Positions 26,405-34,819 of a stretch of DNA of 64,000 bases are shown piece after piece. The notes beneath the pieces were generated by a model. The model was not told the origin of the DNA. It saw only the letters and a program-made list of their open reading frames with translations, and made no database searches. The DNA comes from Bog-473 sp963711065 (lineage in GTDB: Bacteria; Actinomycetota; Acidimicrobiia; Acidimicrobiales; RAAP-2). Every line of letters starts with the position of its first letter. The stretch's first letter is position 1. The position numbers were made by a program, and so were the translations under genes. The stretch covers positions 806,001-870,000 of the forward strand of contig CAVQCO010000006.1 of assembly GCA_963711065.1 (NCBI GenBank). Direction: 5' to 3'.

Positions 26405-26866
26405 TCAGGCACCGGCCCCCGGCAGGTCGGCGAGGTTCCGGCGGGCCACGTCGTCCATCAGCTCCACCGCCACGCCGTTGGGGTCGCGCACGACGGCGAG
26501 GCGCACGGGGCCGACCGCCGCCACGGTCGGCTCTCCCCCGACGCCGAGCTGCGCCAGCCGCGGCAGCACCGCGTCGAGGTCCGCGTAGAGCGAGAGGAGG
26601 AAGAAGCCCTCGGCCGGTCCGGGCGGTGCCGCCGCGGGCGGCGCGGTGCCGTCCATGACGACCAGCTCGACGATCCCCGCCTCCGGCGCCGCCGCCTCGC
26701 CCAGGAACACCGAGCGCAGGGTGGTGGAGGCCGCACCGAAGAGCACGGGCCACGGACCGTCGAACGTGTGGTCCATGAGCACCTCGAGCCCCAGGCCGTC
26801 GCGCCAGAAGACCAGGCTGGCCTCGACGTCTCGCGTCGCGATCGCGGAATGATGCACCTTCGCCAC
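26405..26866 (-). CDS. VOC-family (glyoxalase/dioxygenase-fold) protein
   Basis: This protein of about 153 residues has paired beta-alpha-beta3 repeats. It starts AKVHHSAIATRDVEASLVFW, with VELVVMDG in the middle and RDPNGVAVELMD near the end, the usual metal-ligand glutamate region. The family covers glyoxalases, ring-cleaving dioxygenases and epimerases. GTG 26866 fits the domain edge; a GTG at 26884 is also possible. It is first in the operon with the Baeyer-Villiger enzyme. Confidence 0.8.
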   Translation of the reverse strand: MAKVHHSAIATRDVEASLVFWRDGLGLEVLMDHTFDGPWPVLFGAASTTLRSVFLGEAAAPEAGIVELVVMDGTAPPAAAPPGPAEGFFLLSLYADLDAVLPRLAQLGVGGEPTVAAVGPVRLAVVRDPNGVAVELMDDVARRNLADLPGAGA

Positions 26867-26931
26867 GGGCCCAGAGTCTGTCACCGCCGGCCGGGTACGG
26901 TCGGGCGCTGGGCTGGAGCGAAGGGAGCGCC

Positions 26932-27696
26932 ATGGAGGACGAGACGGAGCCGCTCGCACTGGTCGTCGGCGGCGGGTCGGGCATCGGCGCCGCCCTGGCC
27001 GACCTGCTGCGGGCCCGGGGCACCACGACCGTGACCTGGGACGTGGCGGGCGACCACGACGTCACCTGTGACGTGACGGACCCCGATGCCGTCGACGAGG
27101 CCGTCGGCCTGACCCGCCGGCGCTGGGGCGTCCCCACCTGGGTCACCGTCACCGCGGGCGTCGGGCACGCCGGCCTGCTGGCCGACGTCACCGTGGAGGA
27201 CTTCGACCGGGTCATGCGGGTGAACGCCCGCGGGCCCTGGCTCTGCATGCGGGCCTGGGTCGGCGCCATGCGGGAGGAGGCGGTCGCCGGGTCCTTCGTC
27301 GCCACCTCGAGCGTCAGCGCGCACCTGGTGGACCGCAACATGGGCGTCTACTGCGCGTCGAAGGCCGCACTGTCCATGCTGGTGAAGGTGGCGGCCGCCG
27401 AGTGGGGTCCCCTCGGTGTGCGGGTCAACGCGGTGGCGCCGGGGGTGACGCGCACCCCCATGCTCGGACGCGGCCGGTCGGCGACCGTCGAGGGCTCACC
27501 GTGGCTCGCCGGCGTCGCCGACCGCACCGCGCTGGGGCGGCTGGGTGAGGCCGACGACATCGCGGAGGCCATCGTCGCGCTGCACGCCATGGAGTGGGTC
27601 ACCGGCCATGTCCTCGAGTGCGACGGCGGACTCTCGCTGCACAGCCCGGCCGACCCCTACGGCGCCATGCTGCGCATGCGGGGCGACGGGCGCTGA
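26932..27696 (+). CDS. Short-chain dehydrogenase/reductase (SDR)
   Basis: This 254-residue SDR has a cofactor motif GGGSGIG, a catalytic serine in VATSSVSA and Y-x3-K in YCASKAAL. VRVNAVAPGVTRTPM and GHVLECDGG are typical of the 3-oxoacyl-reductase-like group. The middle NNAG is replaced by TAGVG. ATG 26932 follows AAGGGAG. It is divergent from the VOC/monooxygenase operon and convergent with the TetR gene at 27720. The substrate is unknown. Confidence 0.88.
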   Translation: MEDETEPLALVVGGGSGIGAALADLLRARGTTTVTWDVAGDHDVTCDVTDPDAVDEAVGLTRRRWGVPTWVTVTAGVGHAGLLADVTVEDFDRVMRVNARGPWLCMRAWVGAMREEAVAGSFVATSSVSAHLVDRNMGVYCASKAALSMLVKVAAAEWGPLGVRVNAVAPGVTRTPMLGRGRSATVEGSPWLAGVADRTALGRLGEADDIAEAIVALHAMEWVTGHVLECDGGLSLHSPADPYGAMLRMRGDGR

Positions 27697-27719
27697 GCGC
27701 CGCAGCCGGTGCGACCGGC

Positions 27720-28334
27720 TCAGCCGGCCCGTTGCGGCCGCAACCCGTCGCAGACGATGCCGAGCAGGTCGCCGGCCGGCGAGGCGTCGGCGTGGGACGC
27801 CGCCTGGCACGTCGCGCCGACGAGGGACATGACCGTCACCGCGGTCACATCGGGACGCACGGCACCGGCCGCCTGTGCCCGGCGCAGCAGCACGCCGATG
27901 GCCTCGCGCAGCCCGTCCTTGACGTGGGCGGCCGCCTGCTCGAACTCGAGTCCGGCGCCCGCCACGGCGACCAGCAGGTCCCGCTTGGCGGCCCCCTGCT
28001 CGACGACGTGGCCGAGGAAGCCGAAGAAGGCCGTGGCCGGGTCGGGCGCGTCGGCCAGCGCCTGCGCGTCGAGGGTGAGGTCCGACAGGCGGTCCATCAG
28101 GATGGCTTCGCAGAGCTTCTCCTTGGTCGGGAAGTGCCGGTAGAGGGTCCCCACCCCGACGCCGGCCTTCTCGGCGATGGTGTCGACCGGGACCTCGATC
28201 CCCTCGGCCGCGAACACCACCTCGGCCGCCTCGAGGATGCGGGCGCGGTTGCGCTGGGCGTCGGCCCGCAGGGGGCGCGCCGCGCCGGCGCTCGGCCCGT
28301 CACACCCGCCCGGTAGCTTCGGCTTCGGCCCCAC
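27720..28334 (-). CDS. TetR-family repressor, probable regulator of the divergent MFS pump
   Basis: This regulator of about 204 residues has the N-terminal helix-turn-helix RARILEAAEVVFAAEG through VGVGTLYRHFPTKEKL. GTG 28334 is preferred because GGAGGGAG stands about 9 bases before it; a TTG at 28361 is weaker. It is divergent from the MFS exporter at 28520. The shared gap holds a palindrome inside a near-consensus promoter, so repression of the pump and possibly of itself is likely. The inducer is unknown. Confidence 0.88.
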   Translation of the reverse strand: MGPKPKLPGGCDGPSAGAARPLRADAQRNRARILEAAEVVFAAEGIEVPVDTIAEKAGVGVGTLYRHFPTKEKLCEAILMDRLSDLTLDAQALADAPDPATAFFGFLGHVVEQGAAKRDLLVAVAGAGLEFEQAAAHVKDGLREAIGVLLRRAQAAGAVRPDVTAVTVMSLVGATCQAASHADASPAGDLLGIVCDGLRPQRAG

Positions 28335-28354
28335 GGAAATTCTCCCTCCCCCCG

Positions 28355-28384
28355 TTGACAAACGGAATCATGGTTCCGTATAGT
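28355..28384 (+). promoter_or_regulatory. Near-consensus sigma-70 promoter with a palindromic operator in its spacer
   Basis: TTGACA (28355-28360) and TATAGT (28379-28384) are 18 bases apart, driving the MFS gene. The palindrome ACGGAATCATGGTTCCGT (28362-28379, 6-bp arms) fills the spacer. A repressor bound there would block RNA polymerase, the classic TetR arrangement. The transcript would have a leader of about 130 bases. Confidence 0.75.
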
Positions 28385-28519
28385 GTAACTGGAACCAGAA
28401 CTCCGATTCCGATTGTAAGCCATCCGGGCCGCCGAATCCAGACCCTTCCCAGGTGAGAGGCAGGCGTCGGCAGCCGGAAGCACCGGACTCGGACCCTTCC
28501 AGGAGACGGAGACGACGCC

Positions 28520-30016
28520 ATGACCACGACCCTCGACCGCCCGGACCAGACGACCAGGCCCGGCCTCGACCCCAAGCGCTTCCGGGCGCTCGCCATCATC
28601 GCGGTGGCCCAGCTCATGGTGGTGCTCGACGCCTCGGTGGTGATCATCGCCCTGCCGTCGGCCCAGCGCGCCCTGCACATCTCGGCCGCCAACCGCCAGT
28701 GGATGCTCACCGCGTACACCCTCTCCTTCGCCGGCCTGCTGCTGCTCGGCGGCCGCATCGCCGACTACTTCGGGCGCAAGCGGATGTTCGTGGTCAGCCT
28801 GATCGGCTTCGCCGGCGCCTCGGCGCTCGGGGGCCTGGCCCAGAACTCGGCCATGCTCTTCAGCGCCCGCGCCCTCCAGGGCGCCTTCGCCGCCATCATG
28901 GCGCCGGCCGCGCTGTCGCTCCTCACCGTCGCCTTCACCGAGCCCAAGGAGCGGGCGCGGGCCTTCGCCGTCTACGGCGGGATCGCCGGCGCCGGCGCCG
29001 CCATCGGGCTCATCCTCGGGGGCGTGCTCACCGAGTTCGCCTCGTGGCGCTGGACCCTGCTGATCAACGTGCCGATCGCGGTCATCGCCGCCGTGGCCGC
29101 CTTCCGTTACGTGTCGGAGAGCCGGGCCTCGGCCAACCACGGCTACGACCTCCCGGGCGCGGCGACCGTCACGGGTGGCCTCCTCGCCCTCGTCTACGGG
29201 TTCACCAAAGCCGGCACCGACGGCTGGTCCTCGTCGACCACGCTGCTGCTCTTCGGCGTGGCGGCCGTGCTGCTGGTGGCCTTCGTCGTCATCGAGCAGC
29301 GGGCCGCCCACCCGCTCCTGCCGCTCCGGATCGTGCTCGACCGCAACCGCGGCGGGTCGTTCCTGGCCTCGCTCCTGGTCGGGACCGCGATGCTGGGCAC
29401 CTTCCTCTCGCTGACCTACTACTTCCAGGGCACGCTGCACTACTCGGCGCTCAAGACGGGCTTCGCCTTCGTGCCGTTCTCGCTCGGGATCATCACCGGC
29501 GCCACGGCAGCCAGCCGCCTGCTCCCCCGTTTCGGGCCGCGGGCGCTCCTGACCGGCGGCCTGCTCATGGCGACGGGCGGTCTCGCCCTCTTCAGCACGC
29601 TCGACGTGCACTCGGCCTACGTGAGCACGGTGCTCCCGGCCGAGCTCATCGTGAGCCTGGGCATGGGTCTGTCCTTCGTGGCCATGAGCAGCACGGCCCT
29701 CATCGGCGTGAGCCCCGAGGACGCCGGCGTGGCGAGCGCGCTGGTCAACTCGACGCAGCAGACCGGGAGCAGCATGGGCGCCGCGCTCATCAACACCATC
29801 GCCACCAGCGCGATGGTGTCGTACGTGGCCGCCCACGGCACCTCCCCGGAGGCCCTGACGGCGGGCGCCATCCACGGCTACACGACCGCCTTCACCTTCA
29901 GCGCGATCGTCCTGGCCCTGGCGGCCACCGCGGCGTTCACCCTCATCCGGCGGCGGGCGCGCCCGGCCGAGGCGGTGGAGGGTGAGCCGGAGATGCTGGC
30001 GCTGGCGGCCGTCTGA
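28520..30016 (+). CDS. MFS drug/metabolite exporter, DHA2 (EmrB/QacA-like, 14 helices)
   Basis: This 498-residue transporter begins with a short cytoplasmic tail. It has AQLMVVLDASVVIIALPSAQ in helix 1 (motif D1 of the 14-helix family), then GGRIADYFGRKRMF (motif A), and about fourteen hydrophobic segments. Such proton antiporters expel drugs or toxic metabolites. A strong promoter with an operator lies upstream (28355-28384), so it is probably induced through the TetR protein at 27720. Confidence 0.9.
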   Translation: MTTTLDRPDQTTRPGLDPKRFRALAIIAVAQLMVVLDASVVIIALPSAQRALHISAANRQWMLTAYTLSFAGLLLLGGRIADYFGRKRMFVVSLIGFAGASALGGLAQNSAMLFSARALQGAFAAIMAPAALSLLTVAFTEPKERARAFAVYGGIAGAGAAIGLILGGVLTEFASWRWTLLINVPIAVIAAVAAFRYVSESRASANHGYDLPGAATVTGGLLALVYGFTKAGTDGWSSSTTLLLFGVAAVLLVAFVVIEQRAAHPLLPLRIVLDRNRGGSFLASLLVGTAMLGTFLSLTYYFQGTLHYSALKTGFAFVPFSLGIITGATAASRLLPRFGPRALLTGGLLMATGGLALFSTLDVHSAYVSTVLPAELIVSLGMGLSFVAMSSTALIGVSPEDAGVASALVNSTQQTGSSMGAALINTIATSAMVSYVAAHGTSPEALTAGAIHGYTTAFTFSAIVLALAATAAFTLIRRRARPAEAVEGEPEMLALAAV

Positions 30017-30032
30017 CCGCCGGCCGGACCGG

Positions 30033-30227
30033 CTACTCCTCGACGATCTCGATGGCGTACTCGGGGCAGTTGGCCACGGCCAGGCGGGCCTTGTCCTCGA
30101 GCTCGGTCGGCACCACGTCGACGATGACCGAGGCCTGCCCGTAGTCGTCGACGTCGAAGATCTCGGGCGCCAGGCCGTAGCAGCGGGCGTGGCCCTGGCA
30201 CTTGTCGGGGTCGACCCGGAGCCGCAT
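30033..30227 (-). CDS. Three-cysteine [3Fe-4S] ferredoxin, P450 partner
   Basis: This 64-residue ferredoxin has cysteines in KCQGHARCYGLAPEIF and a last one in NCPEYAI. The C-x5-C...C-P pattern binds a [3Fe-4S] cluster, as in electron donors to bacterial P450s. ATG 30227 overlaps the P450 stop by one base (TGATG), so it is made together with that P450. No ferredoxin reductase is in this operon, so one from elsewhere must feed it. Confidence 0.92.
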   Translation of the reverse strand: MRLRVDPDKCQGHARCYGLAPEIFDVDDYGQASVIVDVVPTELEDKARLAVANCPEYAIEIVEE

Positions 30228-31441
30228 CAGAACACCACCGGGCAGACGCGCGGGCCTCGGACCTGGCCACCGGCCCACGTGACGTCTGCGCCCTCGGCGA
30301 GGGAGAAGTCCGGGATCCGGGCCAGCCACTCCTCGAGCGCCACCTGCAGCTCCATGCGGGCAAGGTTCGACCCGGCGCAGCGGTGGATGCCCGAGCCGAA
30401 CGCCACGTGGCGGTTGTGGGCCCGGTCCAGCTGCACGGCGTCGGGGTGCTCGAAGACCTCGGGGTCTCGGTTGGCAGCGGGGAAGTTCATGAGCACCTTG
30501 TCGCCCGCCTTCATGGGGCAGCCCGCGTACTCGACGTCCTCGGTCACCTCACGCGCCATCGTGACCGGCGAGTAGGCCCGCAGCAGCTCCTCGATCGCGG
30601 TCGGCATGAGCTCGGGCTCGGCGGCGAGCCGCTTGCGGTCCTGGGGGTGGGTGGCCAGGTGCCAGAGCGACGACCCGATGGCGCTCCACGTCGTGTCGAC
30701 ACCGGCGATCAGGGCCAGCGCCGCCATGCCGAGCACGATCCCGTCGTCGACCGGCTTGCCCTCCACCTCGGTGGTGAGGAGCTCGCTGAGGAGGTCGTCG
30801 CCCGGGTCGGCCCGCCGCTCGTCGATCTGGCCGACGAAGTAATAGAGGAGACCCTCCGCCCCGCGCTGGCGACGCTCGGCGTCGTCGGCGAACTCGAGCA
30901 CGTCGCGGACCCAGCCGGTGAAGGTGTCGGACAGGTCGGGCGAGACGCCCAGGATGTGGGCGATGACCCGCACCGGGATCTGCTGGGCGTAATCGGCGGC
31001 GGCGTCGGCGTGGCCGGCCCCGGCGAACCCGTCCACCAGCCTGCGGCACAGGTCCCGGGTCAGCGGGATGTAGCTCTCGACCCGTTTGTGCGAGAACCAG
31101 GGCAGCAGGAGCCGGCGGGTCCAGGTGTGCAGCGGCGGGTCCGACGAAATGGGGGGCAGGCCGTACTCGAGGTTCGGCCCCTCGAAGTTCTCGTTCGGGT
31201 CCTCGTCCTCGTCCCCGGGGATGACCGCCACCTTGAGGGAGCTGAAGTGCTCGATGTCGTGCGCGATGGCGGTCACGTCCTCGTAGCGGGTGGGCAGCCA
31301 GCTGCTCTTGCGCCGGTCCGTGTGGGCGATCGGGCAGGTCTGGCGGAGCTCGTCCCAGATCCGGAAGGGGTCGGTGACGTACGCGGGGTCGAGGACGTCG
31401 AAGTCGGTGGCCCAGTCCTTGACCGGCGCGGTGTGTGCCAT
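30227..31441 (-). CDS. Cytochrome P450
   Basis: This 404-residue P450 has the oxygen-binding helix AGVDTT (residues 246-251), the E-x-x-R in EELLR (284-288), and the haem loop FGSGIHRCAGSNLARME with ligand C355. The family inserts one oxygen atom into unreactive C-H bonds. ATG 31441 follows AAGGGGGCAGCACC. It is coupled to its ferredoxin. The substrate is unknown; the nearby PhyH and enoyl-CoA hydratase genes suggest a hydrophobic acid or terpenoid. Confidence 0.93.
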   Translation of the reverse strand: MAHTAPVKDWATDFDVLDPAYVTDPFRIWDELRQTCPIAHTDRRKSSWLPTRYEDVTAIAHDIEHFSSLKVAVIPGDEDEDPNENFEGPNLEYGLPPISSDPPLHTWTRRLLLPWFSHKRVESYIPLTRDLCRRLVDGFAGAGHADAAADYAQQIPVRVIAHILGVSPDLSDTFTGWVRDVLEFADDAERRQRGAEGLLYYFVGQIDERRADPGDDLLSELLTTEVEGKPVDDGIVLGMAALALIAGVDTTWSAIGSSLWHLATHPQDRKRLAAEPELMPTAIEELLRAYSPVTMAREVTEDVEYAGCPMKAGDKVLMNFPAANRDPEVFEHPDAVQLDRAHNRHVAFGSGIHRCAGSNLARMELQVALEEWLARIPDFSLAEGADVTWAGGQVRGPRVCPVVF

Positions 31442-31633
31442 GGTGCTGCCCCCTTGTGGTCCTGTAGTCAGCTACTCGACAATCAGCCTAGTGCGGCCCG
31501 ACGAGGGCCCCAAGGCGACCCGGCCATGTTGTGACCGTGGTCCCAGCCCCTGTGCAGGGCGGCCACACCCCGAGGGCGCAGCGTGGACGGACGGCAGATC
31601 GCCGGGACGTGACACAGACAGGAGCGAGACGAC

Positions 31634-31771
31634 ATGTACAGCGACGCAATTCCCGAGCCGACCCACCACGTCGACACCGGGCTCCCCCGCCCGCGCCGGG
31701 GCGCCCGTTGGCGCTGGGCCACACCCCGGCGTGCCCGCCCGGCCCGGCGCCCCGTGGGGCACTTCCCCTAG
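31634..31771 (+). CDS. Candidate 45-residue arginine-rich small protein
   Basis: ATG 31634 is preceded by a good site (CAGGAGCGAGACGAC). The peptide opens MYSDAIPEPTHHVDTGLPRP and continues with arginine-tryptophan repeats to TAG at 31769-31771. I recognise no family. Its stop overlaps the stop of the convergent PhyH gene by four bases. The acidic/histidine head and basic tail are unlike a random GC-rich frame, but this length can occur by chance. Confidence 0.45.
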   Translation: MYSDAIPEPTHHVDTGLPRPRRGARWRWATPRRARPARRPVGHFP

Positions 31772-32605
31772 CCCACGACCGGCGCGCCGTCGCGCAACAC
31801 CTCGTACTGCCGGGATGCGTCGTCCGCGACGACGCGGGTCGTGGCCCCGTCCGGCCCACCCCGGATCACCGTGGCCCCGGTCGGTGCGAATTGCACGATG
31901 TAGGCCTTGCGCACCGCGTCGGTGCGGTTCGGGCCCGTGGAGTGCGGCGTCAACGACGAGAAGACGACGATGCTCCCGGCGCGCGCCGGCAACGGCCACC
32001 GCGTGGGCGGGCTCGCGCAGGCAGACGAAGCCGATGTCGGAGTACTCGTGGGCCAGGGTGCCGAGCCGGTGCAGCCCCGGCACGACCCAGGGGCAGCCGT
32101 TGTCCTCGGTGGCGTCGGTCAGCGCCACCCAGCAGGTCAGGTACTGCTGCGGCTCGACGAAGGCGTACCCGTTGTCCTGGTGCCAGGGGAAGGGCGACTC
32201 GGTGCCCGGTTTCTTGTAGACGGCCTGGTCCCAGTAGAGGCGTGCGTCGGGGCCGACGAGGTCGGCGCAGAGGTCGGCGAACAGCGCCGACGCGGTGAAG
32301 TCGCGCAGCAGCGCCGAGCGCAGCACCAGGTGGGTGGTGAAGGTGATCTCGTCCGCCCGGGCGATGAAGAAGCGCCCGCCCTCCATGGCGCGCAGGGCCT
32401 CCTCCTGGCGCGCCTCGAAGGGGTCGATCGTCGCGACCAGGGCGGCCACCTCGCCCGGGTCGAGCGCGTCCTCCAGCACGAAGAACCCCTGCTCGTCGTA
32501 CTGGCGAGCCTGGGCGGGAGTCACGGCCCGGTAGGGGCCGGCGTGGTCGGCCCAGGCGAAGGACGTGTTCAGCTCGTGGGCCGGCGGCCGGGCGGCGTCG
32601 TTCAC
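31768..32605 (-). pseudogene. Phytanoyl-CoA dioxygenase-like (PhyH) gene with a single-base frameshift
   Basis: The first 205 or so residues read as a PhyH Fe(II)/2-oxoglutarate oxygenase, with the H-x-D pair in FPWHQDNGYAF. After REPAHAVAV the frame is lost. The expected PARAGSIVVFSSLTPHSTGP, which carries the second metal histidine, is in another frame down to TAG 31768-31770. Deleting one of the two bases at 31991-31992 restores about 278 residues. GTG 32605 overlaps the upstream enoyl-CoA hydratase stop (GTGA). As written, the product lacks an iron ligand and should be inactive. Confidence 0.85.
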
Positions 32606-33360
32606 GACCCGCTGAACCGGGGCTCCCGCCGCTCGGCGGCGGCGCGCACGCCCTCGGCGAAATCGGCGCTGTCGCGCAGGCGCTGCTGCTCGGCGCACTC
32701 GTGCTCCATGGCGAGCCGGGCCTCCTCCACGAGGCCCGACCGGAGCGTCGCCCGGATGGAGCGGACCGCCAGCGGGCCGGCGGCCGCCAGCTCCGCCGCG
32801 TAGGCCAGGGCCTCGTCCCTGAGGGCGCCGGCGCCGGACAGGCGGTCGCACAGCCCGAGGGCCAGCGCCGCGCCGCCCCCGACCCGTCGCCCGGTGAGCA
32901 GCAGGTCCGCCGCGGCCTGCCGGCCCACGGTGGCGGGCAGCGTCACGGTCAGGGCGAAGCCGTGGTGGAAGCCGAGGCGCGCGAAGTTGGCGCTGAAGCG
33001 GCTCTCGGCGGTGGCGACGCGGAAGTCGGCCGACAGCGCCAGCCCGCAACCGCCGCCGATCGCCGCCCCCTGGACGGCGGCCACCACGGGCAGCGGGGCG
33101 GCGAAGAGCCGGAGCGCGCCCCGGTAGAGCGCTGCGATGTCCTGCCCCGCGTTGGCGGCGAAGTCGAGCCCGGCGCAGAAGTGACGCCCCTCCGAGGCGA
33201 GGACGATGGCGCGGCACCAGCCGGAGCGGTCCAGCGCCTCGTAGGCCGCCGCCACCTCTTCAATCAGGGCGGTGTCGAAGTAATTGTTGGGTGGCCGGTG
33301 CATGCAGACGACCGCGACGTGCTCGAGGTGCTGCTCGACCGTGACGTCGGCACCGCTCAC
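32602..33360 (-). CDS. Enoyl-CoA hydratase/isomerase-family protein
   Basis: This 252-residue crotonase-fold protein has the CoA oxyanion segments HFCAGLDFAAN and VQGAAIGGGCGLALSADFRVA. The second active-site stretch reads FHHGFALTVTLPATVG, without an obvious pair of catalytic glutamates. It may therefore be an isomerase, thioesterase or other crotonase rather than a classic hydratase. It overlaps its neighbours on both sides by GTGA junctions, between a GNAT and the PhyH gene, so the three form one operon. Confidence 0.87.
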   Translation of the reverse strand: MSGADVTVEQHLEHVAVVCMHRPPNNYFDTALIEEVAAAYEALDRSGWCRAIVLASEGRHFCAGLDFAANAGQDIAALYRGALRLFAAPLPVVAAVQGAAIGGGCGLALSADFRVATAESRFSANFARLGFHHGFALTVTLPATVGRQAAADLLLTGRRVGGGAALALGLCDRLSGAGALRDEALAYAAELAAAGPLAVRSIRATLRSGLVEEARLAMEHECAEQQRLRDSADFAEGVRAAAERREPRFSGS

Positions 33361-33842
33361 GGCTCGATGTCCTCCAGGCTGCGCCAATAGATCAGGGCGT
33401 CCTCGCCGTCCACCGCCTCGGGGATGCGGCCCACCTCCTCGAAGCCGAGCTTGCGATACAGCGCCCGGGCCGGGTTGGACTCGAACACGAGGTTGAACTG
33501 CAGGGCGTCGAAGCCCAGTCGTCGCGCCTCGCGCAAGGAGTGCTCCAGCATCGTCCGTCCCACACCCGTGCTCCGGTATGGGGCGAGCACGAAGTAGCCG
33601 GCGTTGGCGATGTGCGCCGCCCGGCCGACGAAGTTGGGCTTGATGTAGTAGGCGCCGACCAGGTAGCCGCCGAAGTGGGCGACGGCCACCGTCGAGGAGT
33701 GCTCGATCCAGTAGTCGTCGAAGTCGGCTCTGCTCAGCGGCGGGCGGTGGGGGAAGCCCTCCTTGGCACCGACGATGCGGCCGAACGCGCTGAACAGCTC
33801 GTCGTAGTCGTCGGCCGTGGCCGCTCGGATGTCCACCGGCAC
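33357..33842 (-). CDS. GNAT-family N-acetyltransferase
   Basis: This protein of about 161 residues has the acetyl-CoA-binding stretch YRSTGVGRTMLEHSLREARRLG and the family's later NPARALYRKLGFEEVG. GTG 33842 matches the domain start (VDIRAATADDYDELF), though a GTG at 33887 would add 15 residues and no site is convincing. It is the first gene of the GNAT / crotonase / PhyH operon. The acceptor is unknown. Confidence 0.82.
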   Translation of the reverse strand: MPVDIRAATADDYDELFSAFGRIVGAKEGFPHRPPLSRADFDDYWIEHSSTVAVAHFGGYLVGAYYIKPNFVGRAAHIANAGYFVLAPYRSTGVGRTMLEHSLREARRLGFDALQFNLVFESNPARALYRKLGFEEVGRIPEAVDGEDALIYWRSLEDIEP

Positions 33843-33919
33843 GACACCCACGGTACCGGTGCGCGGGATCGTCGCGACTGATCGCACCGGGGATGCAGCC
33901 CGACCGGCGTCGGCGCGCG

Positions 33920-34750
33920 CTACCCGGCCACCGCGAAACCGGTCGAACCGGTGCCGGGGCGGACCGCCTCAATGGGATCGCGCAGGTCGTCGATGTAGCC
34001 CAGCGCGTAGGCGCCGCGGTCGTAGCCCATGAGGCGCAGCAGCTCGGTCGGGAGCGTCTCGGCCACCTCGCGCGGCACCGAGAGGTACTGGTTCTCCTCC
34101 TGGCGCAGCCAGGCCACGTTGTAAGTGATGTTGAGGCCGATGCGGGTGGCGGCGGAGCGGTTGGGCCCGCCACCGTGGTACACACTGCCCGAGTAGAAGA
34201 GCACCGAGCCGCGGGCCATCTCCGCCGGCACGGTGTCCTCGGGCGAGAAGGTCAGCTTGTCCGCGGCGGCGTTGCTGCCGGGCACGACCCGGGTGGCGCC
34301 GTTCTCCTCGGTGAAGTCCGTCAACGCCCAGATGGTGTTGCACTGGACCTCGTAGCCCGGCGGGAAGGGGAAGAAGTCGAACGCCCACTGGTCCCGGTGG
34401 ACGGGCTGGGCGGTCTCGCCGGGACCGATGGCGATGGCCTGCGTCAGGTGCAGCTGGATATTGGTGGCGTGCCCCAGGAAGCGACGCGCCGCCCCGAGCG
34501 ACAGCGGGTGCAGCACCAGCTCGCGGCACGCCGGTGACCGGGCGATCAGCGACCCCGTCCGGCGGGTGCGGCTGCCGCTGAAGTCGTCGGGCCCCGTCGG
34601 CGTCGCATCGAGGTACGGCCGCAGCTCCGACTCGATGCGGTCGAGCAACGCGGCCGGCGCCACCGCGTCGACGACGACGGCGCCGTCCCGCCCGACGGCC
34701 TCCGCCACCTGGTCCGGGCCCGCATCACTCGGCAGGTGGACAATGGGCAC
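33920..34750 (-). CDS. Phytanoyl-CoA dioxygenase-family oxygenase, intact
   Basis: This 276-residue Fe(II)/2-oxoglutarate oxygenase has the metal pair H-x-D in QPVHRDQWAFDFFPF and a later histidine in SGSVYHGGGPNRS. An arginine in SAATRIGLNITY is the likely 2-oxoglutarate anchor. All required ligands are present, unlike the frameshifted paralogue at 31768. ATG 34750 is used. Members hydroxylate branched fatty acyl-CoA or secondary metabolites. Confidence 0.88.
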   Translation of the reverse strand: MPIVHLPSDAGPDQVAEAVGRDGAVVVDAVAPAALLDRIESELRPYLDATPTGPDDFSGSRTRRTGSLIARSPACRELVLHPLSLGAARRFLGHATNIQLHLTQAIAIGPGETAQPVHRDQWAFDFFPFPPGYEVQCNTIWALTDFTEENGATRVVPGSNAAADKLTFSPEDTVPAEMARGSVLFYSGSVYHGGGPNRSAATRIGLNITYNVAWLRQEENQYLSVPREVAETLPTELLRLMGYDRGAYALGYIDDLRDPIEAVRPGTGSTGFAVAG

Positions 34751-34819
34751 GCCCCATCCTCCACAACCGCCCGCAGGGCGGCAACTCGGAGCCGCCTACC
34801 CTCGTCCCCCCGATCGCAG

